Below, piece after piece: positions 56,724-64,000 of a DNA stretch of 64,000 nt (position 1 is the stretch's first letter; every line of letters starts with the position of its first letter). The position numbers were made by a program, and so were the translations under genes. The stretch comes from Phormidium tanganyikae FI6-MK23 (lineage in GTDB: Bacteria; Cyanobacteriota; Cyanobacteriia; Leptolyngbyales; Leptolyngbyaceae): assembly GCA_019359175.1 (NCBI GenBank), contig JAHHHU010000016.1, positions 46,781 through 110,780 on the forward strand, read 5' to 3'. A model generated the notes under the pieces. That model saw only the letters and a list, made by a program, of their open reading frames with translations. It had not been told where the DNA came from and did not search any database.

Positions 56724-59700
56724 ATGGCAAGAGATGAAGCGTATCGGGAAGCAGAACGGCGCATTGAGTCAGCACGGCAAGAGGGAGCTACGGAACTCGA
56801 TCTTGGGGGAATGGGGCTAACCGAAGTACCGGAGACGATTGCCTCTCTTTCCCAGTTGCAACTGCTTGACCTCGATAACAATCAACTGACTGAACTTCCA
56901 GAAGCCATCGCCTCTCTCTCCCAGTTGCAATTGCTTTCCCTCACTAACAATCAACTGACTGAACTTCCAAAAGCCATCGCCTCTCTCTCCCAGTTGCAAT
57001 CGCTTTACCTCACTAACAATCAACTGACTGAACTTCCAGAAGTCGTCGCCTCTCTCTCCCAGTTGCAAGAGCTTTACCTCGATAACAATCAACTCACTGA
57101 ACTTCCAGAAGCCATCGCCTCTCTCTCCCAGTTGCAATTGCTTTCCCTCACTAACAATCAACTCACTGAACTTCCAGAAGCCATCGCCTCTCTCTCCCAG
57201 TTGCAATTGCTTTCCCTCACTAACAATCAACTCACTGAACTTCCAGAAGCCATCGCCTCCCTCTCCCAGTTGCAATTGCTTTTCCTCGCTAACAACCAAC
57301 TAACTGAACTTCCAGAAGTCGTCGCCTCTCTCTCCCAGTTGCAACTGCTTGACCTCAATAACAACCAACTAACTGAACTTCCAGAAGCCATCGCCTCTCT
57401 CTCCCAGTTGCAATCGCTTTTTCTTCATAACAATCCTCTAAATCCTGATCTTACTGCTGCTAATGAACAAGGCATTGAAGCCGTCATGCAATACTTACGG
57501 GCAAAAGCAGAGGGTAAGGTCACACTGAATGAAGCAAAGCTAATTTTAGTAGGAGAGGGAGAAGTCGGTAAAAGTTGCTTGTTAGGAGCGTTGCGCGGAG
57601 ATGAATGGGTAGACGGTCGCCCCACAACTCACGGAATTGAGATTAAACCTGTGATTGTCGCTGATTCCAAACGCAGCACAGAGTTCACCCTAAACGGCTG
57701 GGATTTTGGAGGGCAGCAGATCTATCGTCCAACCCATCAATTATTCTTTAGTCCATCTGCGATCTATTTAGTCGTGTGGAAACCACGGGAAGGCTCACAG
57801 CAAGGCTTTGTCAAAGAGTGGATCACACTCATCCAACGGCGAGAACCCGATGCCAAAATTTTCGTCGTGGCAACGCATGGCGGACCCGGACAGCGCCAAG
57901 CAGATATCGATCGGCAAGACCTGATCGCTCAATTCGGCAGCGATACCATCCTCGGTTTCTTCCATGTCGATAGCAAACCCAGTGAAACGCAATCTTGCCC
58001 CGGCATCACAGAATTGAAACAAGCGATCGCTGAAGTTGCAGCCGACTTACCCGGCATGGGTCGAACCGTCCCGACCAAGTGGCAACGCATCCGCGAACTG
58101 TTGAAAGACTCAGGCAAGACTCATCTACCTTACAAAGACATCATTGCACTTTGTGAGCAACAAGGACTAGAAGGATTTGCCGCCGAATTATTTGTGCGAG
58201 TCTCTCACACATTAGGATACTTAATCCATTACCACTACGATCCCCTGCTGCACGATATTGTCATCCTCAAACCCGACTGGTTAGCCAAAGCGATTAGCTT
58301 CGTCCTAGATGATGAAACCACGCGCTGCCGCAACGGTTTAGTAGAGTTTGATCACCTCAGCCAGCTATGGAGCCATCCCCCATTTCGAGGAGAATCAGGC
58401 TACCCGAAAGCCCTTCATCCCGTATTTCTGCGACTCATGGAACGCTTTGACTTATCCTACAAAGTCGTTCTCGATCCTGCTTCCAAAGAAGAAAACGCCA
58501 CCAGCCTGATTGCCCAACTCGTTCCCGACAACCGCCCCGACCAACTCCCCGATTGGAGAGACGAACCAGAATCCGGCGATCGACAACAAGAACAAATCTG
58601 TCGCATCGTAGACGATCGAGGACAACTTGCCAATGCAGAAGGATTGTTCTACCAACTCATTGTTCGCCTACACAAGTACTCATTAGGACGTGCCAACTAC
58701 GAAAACAGCATTCACTGGCAGCGCGGCTTAATGCTTGACAATGAATATAACGGTCGAGCCTTGCTAGAACACATCGGCACAGATGTCAAAATCACAGTCC
58801 ACGCCGCCTACCCAGAACGCTTTCTGTCTTACCTCACCGAAGAAGTGAAATGGCTCGTCGAAAACTGTTGGAAAGGACTGCGCTGTAACGTCATGGTTCC
58901 CTGCATCGAACCGTGTGGCATGAACGTCTGCGGGTATGGGCTATTTGAAGTACAAAAACTCATCGAAAGCAAAAAGAAACAGCGCAATGAATATCCCTGT
59001 CCCGTTTCGGGCTGCGATGAATGGCAGAACATCGACCAACTGCTAAACAATGCGCCAACGGCTCCACCCCCCTCTCAAGCCATTGGAATTGAGAAATTCC
59101 GAGAGGTTGTGAAAGACGAGCTAACGATCATTCGCAAAGATCTAGTAGCGCTCAATCGAGAAGAAGAGAAGCGATTTGAAGCCTTATCTCAAGAGCAGCG
59201 GACTATCATGAGCAAAATTGATCAGCAGTTTGCCGACCTGATGCAAATGCTCACCGACGAAGCAAAAGACGGTCCAAGATTGTTCAGCTTTAAGCCCATT
59301 GATCCAGGATTTCTCGATCGACCCAAATGGATCAGCGAAAAATTTCAACTCACGCTCTGGTGTGAACATTCCCGCAAACCGCTCCCGGTGCTAAACCCTC
59401 CCGGCAGCAAGCAAGGCGTATACGAATTAGAACTAAATCGAGAATGGTTTACCAGAGCCGTTCCCTACTTCAAACTTGTAACCACAACCTTGAGCCTAGT
59501 TTTACCTGTTGCCGCTTCCGCCACCAAACTCATGCTAGATGATGCCACCTACAAAGGCATCCAGGAAGAGTTAGAAATGGGTCAAAAAAGTCTTGAATCT
59601 ACCCTAAAAGGCAGTGATACCGCTGTCGATTGGCAGACCAAACGAGGAGCTTCATCGGAATTTGAGCAGAGTGAATCCGTTCGTGCCCAAGGCTCCATGC

Positions 59701-59819
59701 TCCGAGAACTTCACACATTACTAAAAGAAAAAGATCCCGGATTTGGGGGATTAGTGCAAGTGCAAAACAAACGCCGCGAATTTCTCTGGGTGCATCCCCA
59801 ATTTATCGAGGAGTATTAA
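56724..59819 (+). CDS. Bacterial Roco protein: LRR - Roc GTPase - COR - C-terminal effector region
   Basis: A 1031-residue protein. Residues 1-50 are a cap (YREAERRIESARQEGATELD). Residues 51-240 are eight 23-residue leucine-rich repeats (NNQLTELPEAIASLSQLQLL) plus a partial one. Roc (about 260-425) has P-loop LVGEGEVGKSCLLGAL, switch II NGWDFGGQQIYRPTH, and THGG in place of the TKXD motif. COR follows (HTLGYLIHYHYDPLLHDIVI). Then comes a cysteine cluster (CNVMVPCIEPCGMNVCGYG ... CPVSGCDEW), a Pro-rich linker, a coiled coil (EEEKRFEALSQEQRTIMSKI) and an unrecognised C-terminal domain of about 175 residues. Roco proteins are GTP-driven dimers; the output here is unknown. It lies in an accessory region with toxin-antitoxin remnants. 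Confidence 0.88.
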   Translation: MARDEAYREAERRIESARQEGATELDLGGMGLTEVPETIASLSQLQLLDLDNNQLTELPEAIASLSQLQLLSLTNNQLTELPKAIASLSQLQSLYLTNNQLTELPEVVASLSQLQELYLDNNQLTELPEAIASLSQLQLLSLTNNQLTELPEAIASLSQLQLLSLTNNQLTELPEAIASLSQLQLLFLANNQLTELPEVVASLSQLQLLDLNNNQLTELPEAIASLSQLQSLFLHNNPLNPDLTAANEQGIEAVMQYLRAKAEGKVTLNEAKLILVGEGEVGKSCLLGALRGDEWVDGRPTTHGIEIKPVIVADSKRSTEFTLNGWDFGGQQIYRPTHQLFFSPSAIYLVVWKPREGSQQGFVKEWITLIQRREPDAKIFVVATHGGPGQRQADIDRQDLIAQFGSDTILGFFHVDSKPSETQSCPGITELKQAIAEVAADLPGMGRTVPTKWQRIRELLKDSGKTHLPYKDIIALCEQQGLEGFAAELFVRVSHTLGYLIHYHYDPLLHDIVILKPDWLAKAISFVLDDETTRCRNGLVEFDHLSQLWSHPPFRGESGYPKALHPVFLRLMERFDLSYKVVLDPASKEENATSLIAQLVPDNRPDQLPDWRDEPESGDRQQEQICRIVDDRGQLANAEGLFYQLIVRLHKYSLGRANYENSIHWQRGLMLDNEYNGRALLEHIGTDVKITVHAAYPERFLSYLTEEVKWLVENCWKGLRCNVMVPCIEPCGMNVCGYGLFEVQKLIESKKKQRNEYPCPVSGCDEWQNIDQLLNNAPTAPPPSQAIGIEKFREVVKDELTIIRKDLVALNREEEKRFEALSQEQRTIMSKIDQQFADLMQMLTDEAKDGPRLFSFKPIDPGFLDRPKWISEKFQLTLWCEHSRKPLPVLNPPGSKQGVYELELNREWFTRAVPYFKLVTTTLSLVLPVAASATKLMLDDATYKGIQEELEMGQKSLESTLKGSDTAVDWQTKRGASSEFEQSESVRAQGSMLRELHTLLKEKDPGFGGLVQVQNKRREFLWVHPQFIEEY
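56874..57425 (+). repeat. Eight 69-bp tandem repeats encoding LRRs
   Basis: Eight units of exactly 69 bases encode 23 residues each. Units five and six are identical in DNA and others differ by only a few bases, so copy number has changed recently by unequal exchange or slippage. The opposite strand happens to stay open through the array, which is a by-product of the repeated codons. Confidence 0.95.
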
Positions 59820-59873
59820 GTCGTTAAATAAGTCGAGAGGCATTCCGCAGCAGGCCGATTTTGTGTCTAACTA

Positions 59874-59917
59874 ATCGCGTTAAGAGACGAACATCATTGT
59901 CCGTCTCTTAACGCGAT
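59874..59917. terminator. Perfect 16-bp inverted repeat at the antitoxin 3' end
   Basis: ATCGCGTTAAGAGACG at 59874-59889 is repeated exactly inverted at 59902-59917, with a 12-base loop. One arm lies inside the AbrB-type coding sequence, and the stop codon is in the other. It sits between converging genes and could end both. Confidence 0.6.
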
Positions 59918-60167
59918 CATGCTGCTCCATCACTCCCTGACGAATTGCATCTTCCATCTCCTCCAAAGTTTTGGGCTTTCCCTCATACTTCAGGCAGCCC
60001 GCAACCTGATCCAAGGTTGCCTGAGAAACAGGCTTTTTAGGGTTTAGAAGAATTCCGTCTCCAACCTCGATCGCAATTAATTCCTGCCCTGCCTCCCACT
60101 GATGGCCAGCACGAAGCGCTTCTGGAATCATGACTTGTCCTTCATTCGACAAATGAGTTACTTCCAT
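59880..60167 (-). CDS. AbrB/MazE-type antitoxin-like protein
   Basis: A 95-residue swapped-hairpin DNA-binding protein: EVTHLSNEGQVMIPEALRAG, then ELIAIEVGDGILLNPKKP. The C-terminal part (LKYEGKPKTLEEMEDAIRQG) resembles the toxin-neutralising tail of VapB/MazE antitoxins. ATG at 60167 matches the domain start; an in-frame ATG at 60209 adds 14 residues. No toxin gene is found on either side. The last residues come from within a perfect inverted repeat, so the native end may have been changed. Confidence 0.75.
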   Translation of the reverse strand: MEVTHLSNEGQVMIPEALRAGHQWEAGQELIAIEVGDGILLNPKKPVSQATLDQVAGCLKYEGKPKTLEEMEDAIRQGVMEQHDRVKRRTMMFVS

Positions 60168-60406
60168 GTGATTATCTTCAACGAGAACAATGTAGAAATT
60201 CTGGCACATAACTTACCGGGTTTGAAGAATACGGTTGATGAAATGCTGCTGGAGTTTGACGATCTCTGAGTCTTGAGACACGAATTTTCGATGAACAGTT
60301 ACTCGTTCGATTCAAAAATTTCAGCATCGGTGCGGCAATTTATGAGATCGGACTTATAAGCAGATAAAGATTTGCTAAAGAGACGGAAACTCGCTTCATC
60401 GTTGGG

Positions 60407-60611
60407 GTTACTATACGGGCAAAGTTCTGTATAAACTGCGGCATAGCATCTCTATGCAGATCTGTATCTGTCTAATTGCCCGATTAGACATACTATACAG
60501 ACGACGCTCTTCATATCGTTTCAAGGTAAGGTGTTATACAGATATCCGTCTGCCTAATCATCCATTTTGAGATGTTATACAGATCTTCGTCTGGATAAGA
60601 TCTTAATCTAG
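60407..60611. repeat. Five degenerate repeats with exact 41-bp period
   Basis: A motif close to TATACAGATNTNCGTCTG recurs with its CAGA at 60457, 60498, 60539 and 60580, with a weaker fifth copy in phase at 60416, each exactly 41 bases apart. About 20 bases of each unit are conserved and the rest vary. Each core is a small dyad (CAGA-N6-TCTG). Loose, out-of-phase relatives occur near 60361 and 60742. It lies upstream of the dioxygenase gene. Confidence 0.7.
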
Positions 60612-60716
60612 TGGTCAGTCAAAGTTAAATTGAGGGATAGAGGACTTCTAGAAGCAATACCCTGAAGGCTTTTTGTAAAAAAATTACCCCTCATTCTGCC
60701 TCTGACTAACTACTAG
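60608..60716. mobile_element. 109-bp MITE-like element
   Basis: Terminal inverted repeats of about 33 bases at 60608-60640 (beginning CTAGTGGTCAGTCA) and 60684-60716 (ending TGACTAACTACTAG) match at roughly three-quarters of positions. The 43 bases between have no coding potential. The form is that of a short non-autonomous element or the fused ends of a deleted IS. It abuts the last 41-bp unit. Confidence 0.5.
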
Positions 60717-60839
60717 AGGTGTTAGACAGAACAGGAAGGGGCAGATCTGTCTAATTACGAGTTGGACTGCAAAGTTATTAGTTTTGGCACCATTGCTAAT
60801 TTACTGTATGGTGACATTACCCTAGAAGGACATTGGCTT

Positions 60840-61634
60840 ATGCAAGATACAGCATCCTTATCAGAAGAGATTGTTCATGGCAAAGGCTATGTTCTGTTGC
60901 CAGAACTATTCATACCTAGAAAAATTGCTGAAGCCAGGTTACATCTTCTTAAACTTGCTACAGAAGAACCAACAGGGCGAATTTTGAAGTCTGATAAGCG
61001 ATCGCGGCTATATAGATTGCTGGATGAAGCAGAGATTTTTGAACAGATGGTACAGCATCCACAAGTGATCGAAGTTGTCGAAGCAGTTTTGGGAAGCGAT
61101 ATGACTCTGGGCGGCTTCTCTGCCCACATTCTCTATCCAGGTGCGACCAATATGGGAGCACACGTTGATTATCCCTACTTCACAATGAAGCCTCCCTATC
61201 CAGCCACACCTATAATGGAAGTTCAAGCAATCTGGATGATGGAAGACTTTACAGAAACCAACGGTGCTCCTCTATTTGCGGCCAACACCCAGAAACTGTG
61301 CCAATTTCCAGACCCCAAAAGATTTGCAGAATCAGCCCACAAATTGACTGGAAAAGCAGGGTCAGTAGTGCTTTCCCACGGTCTCTGTTGGCATGACACA
61401 TCAATCAATTATTCCAACCAACCGCGTGTTTCTGTATTGGGAAATTACAATCCAAAATTTATTCGTCCCCTGGAAAACCCAGCACAACAGGTATCGCCAA
61501 CAGTTTTGGAACAAGCTAGTCCAAAACTGAAACAGTTGCTCGGTTACGAGTTCCAAACTGCTATTTTCAAAGATGTGCAGAGGTTGCAGTCCAACATAGT
61601 CCCTGAGGTAGACGGAGTCAATAGTGAGTGCTGA
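60840..61634 (+). CDS. Phytanoyl-CoA dioxygenase (PhyH) family protein
   Basis: About 264 residues of the non-haem iron/2-oxoglutarate dioxygenase fold. The first metal motif HXD is in GAHVDYPYFTMKPPYPATP, and a distal histidine is in LSHGLCWHDTSINYSNQPRV, followed by the basic residue for 2-oxoglutarate. The start HGKGYVLLPELFIPRKIAEA is typical of PhyH hydroxylases. ATG at 60840 has AAGGA ten bases upstream and is preferred over TTG at 60762. It would hydroxylate a small molecule, perhaps a natural product; the substrate is unknown. It sits between a repeat array and an IS110 element. Confidence 0.85.
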   Translation: MQDTASLSEEIVHGKGYVLLPELFIPRKIAEARLHLLKLATEEPTGRILKSDKRSRLYRLLDEAEIFEQMVQHPQVIEVVEAVLGSDMTLGGFSAHILYPGATNMGAHVDYPYFTMKPPYPATPIMEVQAIWMMEDFTETNGAPLFAANTQKLCQFPDPKRFAESAHKLTGKAGSVVLSHGLCWHDTSINYSNQPRVSVLGNYNPKFIRPLENPAQQVSPTVLEQASPKLKQLLGYEFQTAIFKDVQRLQSNIVPEVDGVNSEC

Positions 61635-61653
61635 ATTTCTTGTTGACAGTCAT

Positions 61654-61671
61654 TGTCGCAACATTGCGACA
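61654..61671. promoter_or_regulatory. 18-bp palindrome after the dioxygenase gene
   Basis: TGTCGCAA-CA-TTGCGACA is a perfect 8-bp dyad 20 bases after the stop. It may be a terminator stem, an operator, or a site near the end of the IS110 element. Nothing distinguishes these. Confidence 0.4.
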
Positions 61672-61791
61672 CACGCATTCTACCTACTACTGCGATATGA
61701 AGGATTGATTTCATGTCAATAGTAGATTAGTAATGTTGTTGATACAGTGGCTATTAGCAAGTTGAGGTCGGTTCAAGACTTGTTTTCTGAG

Positions 61792-63087
61792 CTACTCTTT
61801 TTGAGATGCTTTAAGACCAGAAATATCGCTGTCTGCAACTCCCAAGTGTTTGATGAGCGGAGATTTTTTCCGTGCTAAAGCAGCCAAGTATTTCTCCTCG
61901 TTGTAAGGTGTATTATCTTGCCAACACCGCCAAAGAATTCTGCCCCATTTGTAAGCTAACGCTCGAATCGCGGTTTGATGCGTTTTTCCAGCGCGTTTTT
62001 GCTGTTGGTAGAAAGCTTGTGCCCAAGTCGAAAAGCGTCTGGACTGGTTCACCCATTCCACAAAGGTTTGCCGCAGAAAGATCGGGCAAGACCATCTCCA
62101 ATGCACCCAGCGTTTCTTCCCGCTCTCCTCCTTGACTGGCGCAATCCCGACATAGCTCATAAATGCTTGTGCGGAAGCGAAGCGGCTTCGTTCAGCGCCA
62201 AACGCCACCAGCAGACGAGGCGCAAGATGGGGTCCCGCTCCTGGCAAACTCGAAAATAGTTCAGCATCGGGAAGCGTTTCAAACAATTTTGCAATTTTGG
62301 CATTAAAATCACTCAGTTGATGGAGAACCACCTTGAGCAGTGCAGTGAGAGCCTGAGTGAGAGCTTGAGCTGGTACCACAATCGACTGATCACGGGTGAG
62401 CGGAGTCCCCGCGTCCTGAATTTGTTGAATGCGACGCATGATCGCACTTTTGCGTCCAGCTTGGTGGGAACGAAAGAACTGAGCCAACTGGTCAGGGGTT
62501 GCAGATTGAGCGGCATTGACTGAGGGAAACTGCTCAATGAACGCGCAAAAGACGAAGGTATCTTTATCCTCAAACCAATCGAGCACTTGAGGAAAGTAAG
62601 TCTTGAGCGAGGCGATGATTCGGTTGGTGAGCCTGACCTTCTCACCGACTAGCATCCGGCGTGACTCGACCCATTGTCTCAGGGCACGAGTTTTGGGACA
62701 ACCCGCCACCCATTGCTCCAATTTTTCTGGATGTTTCTGCATCAGTTCGACGAGCAGACGAGCATCCACCGGATCAGATTTAGCACGGGAGGGCTGGAAG
62801 GCTTTGCGGTAGTTGGCGACGGTGCGGGGATTGACCGGGAAAAGGACTAAGTTATCGTATTGACACAAAGCGTAGAGTAGTGGTCCTCTTTTCTGTTCCA
62901 TCGCAACCGCAATCCGTCCCTCTCCATAGCGGACTCGAAGTTGATTGACCCAATCTAAGAGGTCCTGGGGACGAGTTTGGATGATGGTTTCTTGCCAGGT
63001 GCCTGATGCACAGTCATAGAGGGCAATATCGTGTTTCCGGTCTGCCCAGTCGATGCCAATATAGGCAACATAGTTCTCGGTGGTCAT
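61792..63087 (-). mobile_element. IS110-family transposase
   Basis: A 431-residue DEDD recombinase. The N-terminal RuvC-like domain starts AYIGIDWADRKHDIALYD, with later acidic residues in VAMEQKRGPLL and AKSDPVDARLLVELM. The C-terminal Tnp20 domain has the catalytic serine region LFSSLPGAGPHLAPRLL, then FMSYVGIAPVKEESGKK and RWSCPIFLRQTFVEW. IS110 elements transpose through a bridge RNA made from their non-coding end; here the transposase is intact and its upstream region (63088-63430) holds structured non-coding sequence. The exact IS ends cannot be placed. Confidence 0.93.
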
Positions 63088-63204
63088 GCTAAATTAGTGC
63101 AATTGATTTTAATCGGATGGAGAGAGCCTGCCGCCTGCACCCGCGAAAAGATTATGGAAAAGGTTGAAACCCTGATCCCTGAGAATTCGTTAAAAGCGTC
63201 GGAT

Positions 63205-63430
63205 CAAGGTTGAGAGGCGATGCAATATGTTAGTAGTCATCAAGTGACTTGCGCTGCATGGTCGTCCTCTTGACCGGGCTGGCTCTCCCACTTTTTTACT
63301 GTAAGCTTTTCTGGAACCGGTCTAGAATTGTGAATTAGGAGCGAACGATATGTTAGTAGACATCAATTCTGTCATCCCATGCATGGTCGTCTCCTTTTCC
63401 CTGTTATGGCTCGTCTCCCCATAAATGCCC
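63205..63430 (-). ncRNA. Two diverged copies of a structured block upstream of the IS110 transposase
   Basis: Read on the minus strand, 63430-63340 and 63290-63205 share GGGAGA, AGGA, ACGACCATGCA, TTGATG and CTACTAACATAT in order. Each can fold into nested stems. In the inner hairpin one copy has GACA/TGTC and the other GTCA/TGAC, a compensatory change. A further stem-loop (63168-63178 with 63201-63211) lies closer to the transposase. This is where an IS110 bridge RNA is expected. Copy A may belong to an older, truncated IS. Confidence 0.5.
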
Positions 63431-63520
63431 ATGCACCCGAATGTTGAGAGTTGATCTGCTAGAAGTTTGAGGTTGTCTGCGGCGGGTGATGGGCAACGTT
63501 AGTTGCTTACGGCTTCAAAG

Positions 63521-63560
63521 TTTTCATAGAAATTCCTCGTTTTTCATAGAAATTTCTCAA
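63521..63560. repeat. 20-bp tandem duplication
   Basis: Two consecutive 20-base units starting TTTTCATAGAAATT differ at only four positions. Non-coding. Confidence 0.8.
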
Positions 63561-63658
63561 AACCTTGGCACGTCGATCGATTATCCTGCACCCAAAACCA
63601 CTTCACCTGATGGCGATCGCACCAATCACCTAACGCAACATCGTAAAACCTGATTGCT

Positions 63659-63784
63659 AACTCCTGCAAGCCGATCGCATTCTCGCACAACCGTTACACA
63701 AACTTCTGTAAGCAGATCGCAAACCCGTGAAAGCCCTACATAAACTTCTACAAGTCGATCGCAATGTTGTGTAAGCAGAAATTG
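63659..63784. repeat. Three 42-bp tandem repeats
   Basis: Units at 63659, 63701 and 63743 each begin AACTYCTRYAAG and carry CGATCGCA or AGATCGCA at the same position. The copies are quite diverged. An apparent minus-strand reading frame through them merely reflects the 42-base (14-codon) period. Confidence 0.75.
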
Positions 63785-64000
63785 TTGTCAAACACCCCTT
63801 GTAGATACATTGAAATCTCGATCGTGCCACCAAATTTACTGATCTAGAACAAAAGAAATCCTTCAAAGTAAGTATTACTTCCGGGAGCAACCCAAATGTG
63901 CAAAAGACTCAAGCTGCTCAGGTTGCATTGAGATAAACACAGCGCAACTTGAGCATCTGATTGACATTCTCCCGCTTCCCCTGTGCTCCCGACCGTTTCA
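63785..64000. other. Right-edge region, nothing recognised
   Basis: No coding sequence, RNA gene or strong structure is visible to the end of the window. Together with the repeats to its left it forms an intergenic block of about 900 bases after the IS110 element. Confidence 0.5.

Noticed and set aside
56817..57299. Minus-strand reading frame of 160 codons through the LRR array
   Set aside because: It only mirrors the 69-base repeat; the product is a repeat of the antisense codons and there is no ribosome site.
60407..60611. CRISPR array
   Set aside because: Repeats are too degenerate, the spacers are about 18-20 bases, and there are no cas genes. Regular spacing alone is not enough.
60762..60839. 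TTG start for the PhyH gene
   Set aside because: ATG at 60840 has AAGGA upstream and fits the family N-terminus.
59820..60840. Toxin gene (VapC or MazF) beside the AbrB-type antitoxin
   Set aside because: No PIN or MazF-like frame on either strand; the space is taken up by repeats.
63657..63890. Minus-strand 77-codon frame with Cys/Ser-rich repeats
   Set aside because: Open only because of a 42-base tandem repeat; composition is unlike a real protein.

Overview
The window is cyanobacterial chromosome. It carries photosystem I genes psaF and psaJ, a CpcT/CpeT-type bilin lyase, the NblS (Hik33) kinase next to purD, the NblS-binding protein SipA, and cyanobacteria-restricted small proteins (DUF3318, a short zinc ribbon). 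The HIP1 octamer GCGATCGC and its core CGATCG are very frequent. The overall look is that of a mid-GC, Leptolyngbya-like or other filamentous or unicellular cyanobacterium; genus cannot be fixed from sequence alone.

Layout. 0-7.5 kb (minus strand): the start of secG runs off the left edge, followed by a glycosyltransferase, a GH76 hydrolase, DUF2237 and Spx/ArsC-like proteins, a coiled-coil TPR protein, gpsA and lipA. 7.6-15.9 kb: tRNA-Pro(CGG), potD-potA without permeases, two PD-(D/E)XK-like proteins, DUF3318, psaJ-psaF, tsaD, tRNA-Asp(GTC) and cpcT. 15.9-24.8 kb: a MarR regulator, an orphan sugar permease, a methyltransferase, sipA, a probable decayed gene, a GST, a baeRF3-like protein, a palindromic repeat, an RlmL-like methyltransferase, thiC with a TPP riboswitch and terminator, and a divergent HxlR/cupin pair separated by a perfect 28-bp inverted repeat.

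24.8-30.3 kb is a sugar block: sucrose synthase followed by a GH65 phosphorylase fused to beta-phosphoglucomutase. A second, unfused GH65 lies at 51.4 kb. 30.3-38.8 kb is signalling: a hybrid kinase with an out-of-frame tail, a frameshifted response-regulator/kinase, DUF4230, rlmN and a PAS kinase. 38.8-56.2 kb is mostly housekeeping: lgt, cobM, argC, ribBA, nblS, purD, a TPR protein, a LuxR-type regulator, a thioredoxin-like ferredoxin and ureC. Two Uma2 proteins and a truncated HNH module are mixed in.

56.2-64 kb is an accessory region: a decayed MNT/HEPN pair, an LRR-Roc-COR (Roco) protein with freshly expanded repeats, an orphan AbrB-type antitoxin, a five-unit array with exact 41-bp period, a MITE-like element, a PhyH-family dioxygenase and an IS110 transposase. 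Upstream of the transposase are two diverged copies of a structured non-coding block in which one hairpin shows a compensatory base-pair change. The most interesting signals are this duplicated IS110 RNA-like block, the 41-bp array and the HxlR/cupin inverted repeat.
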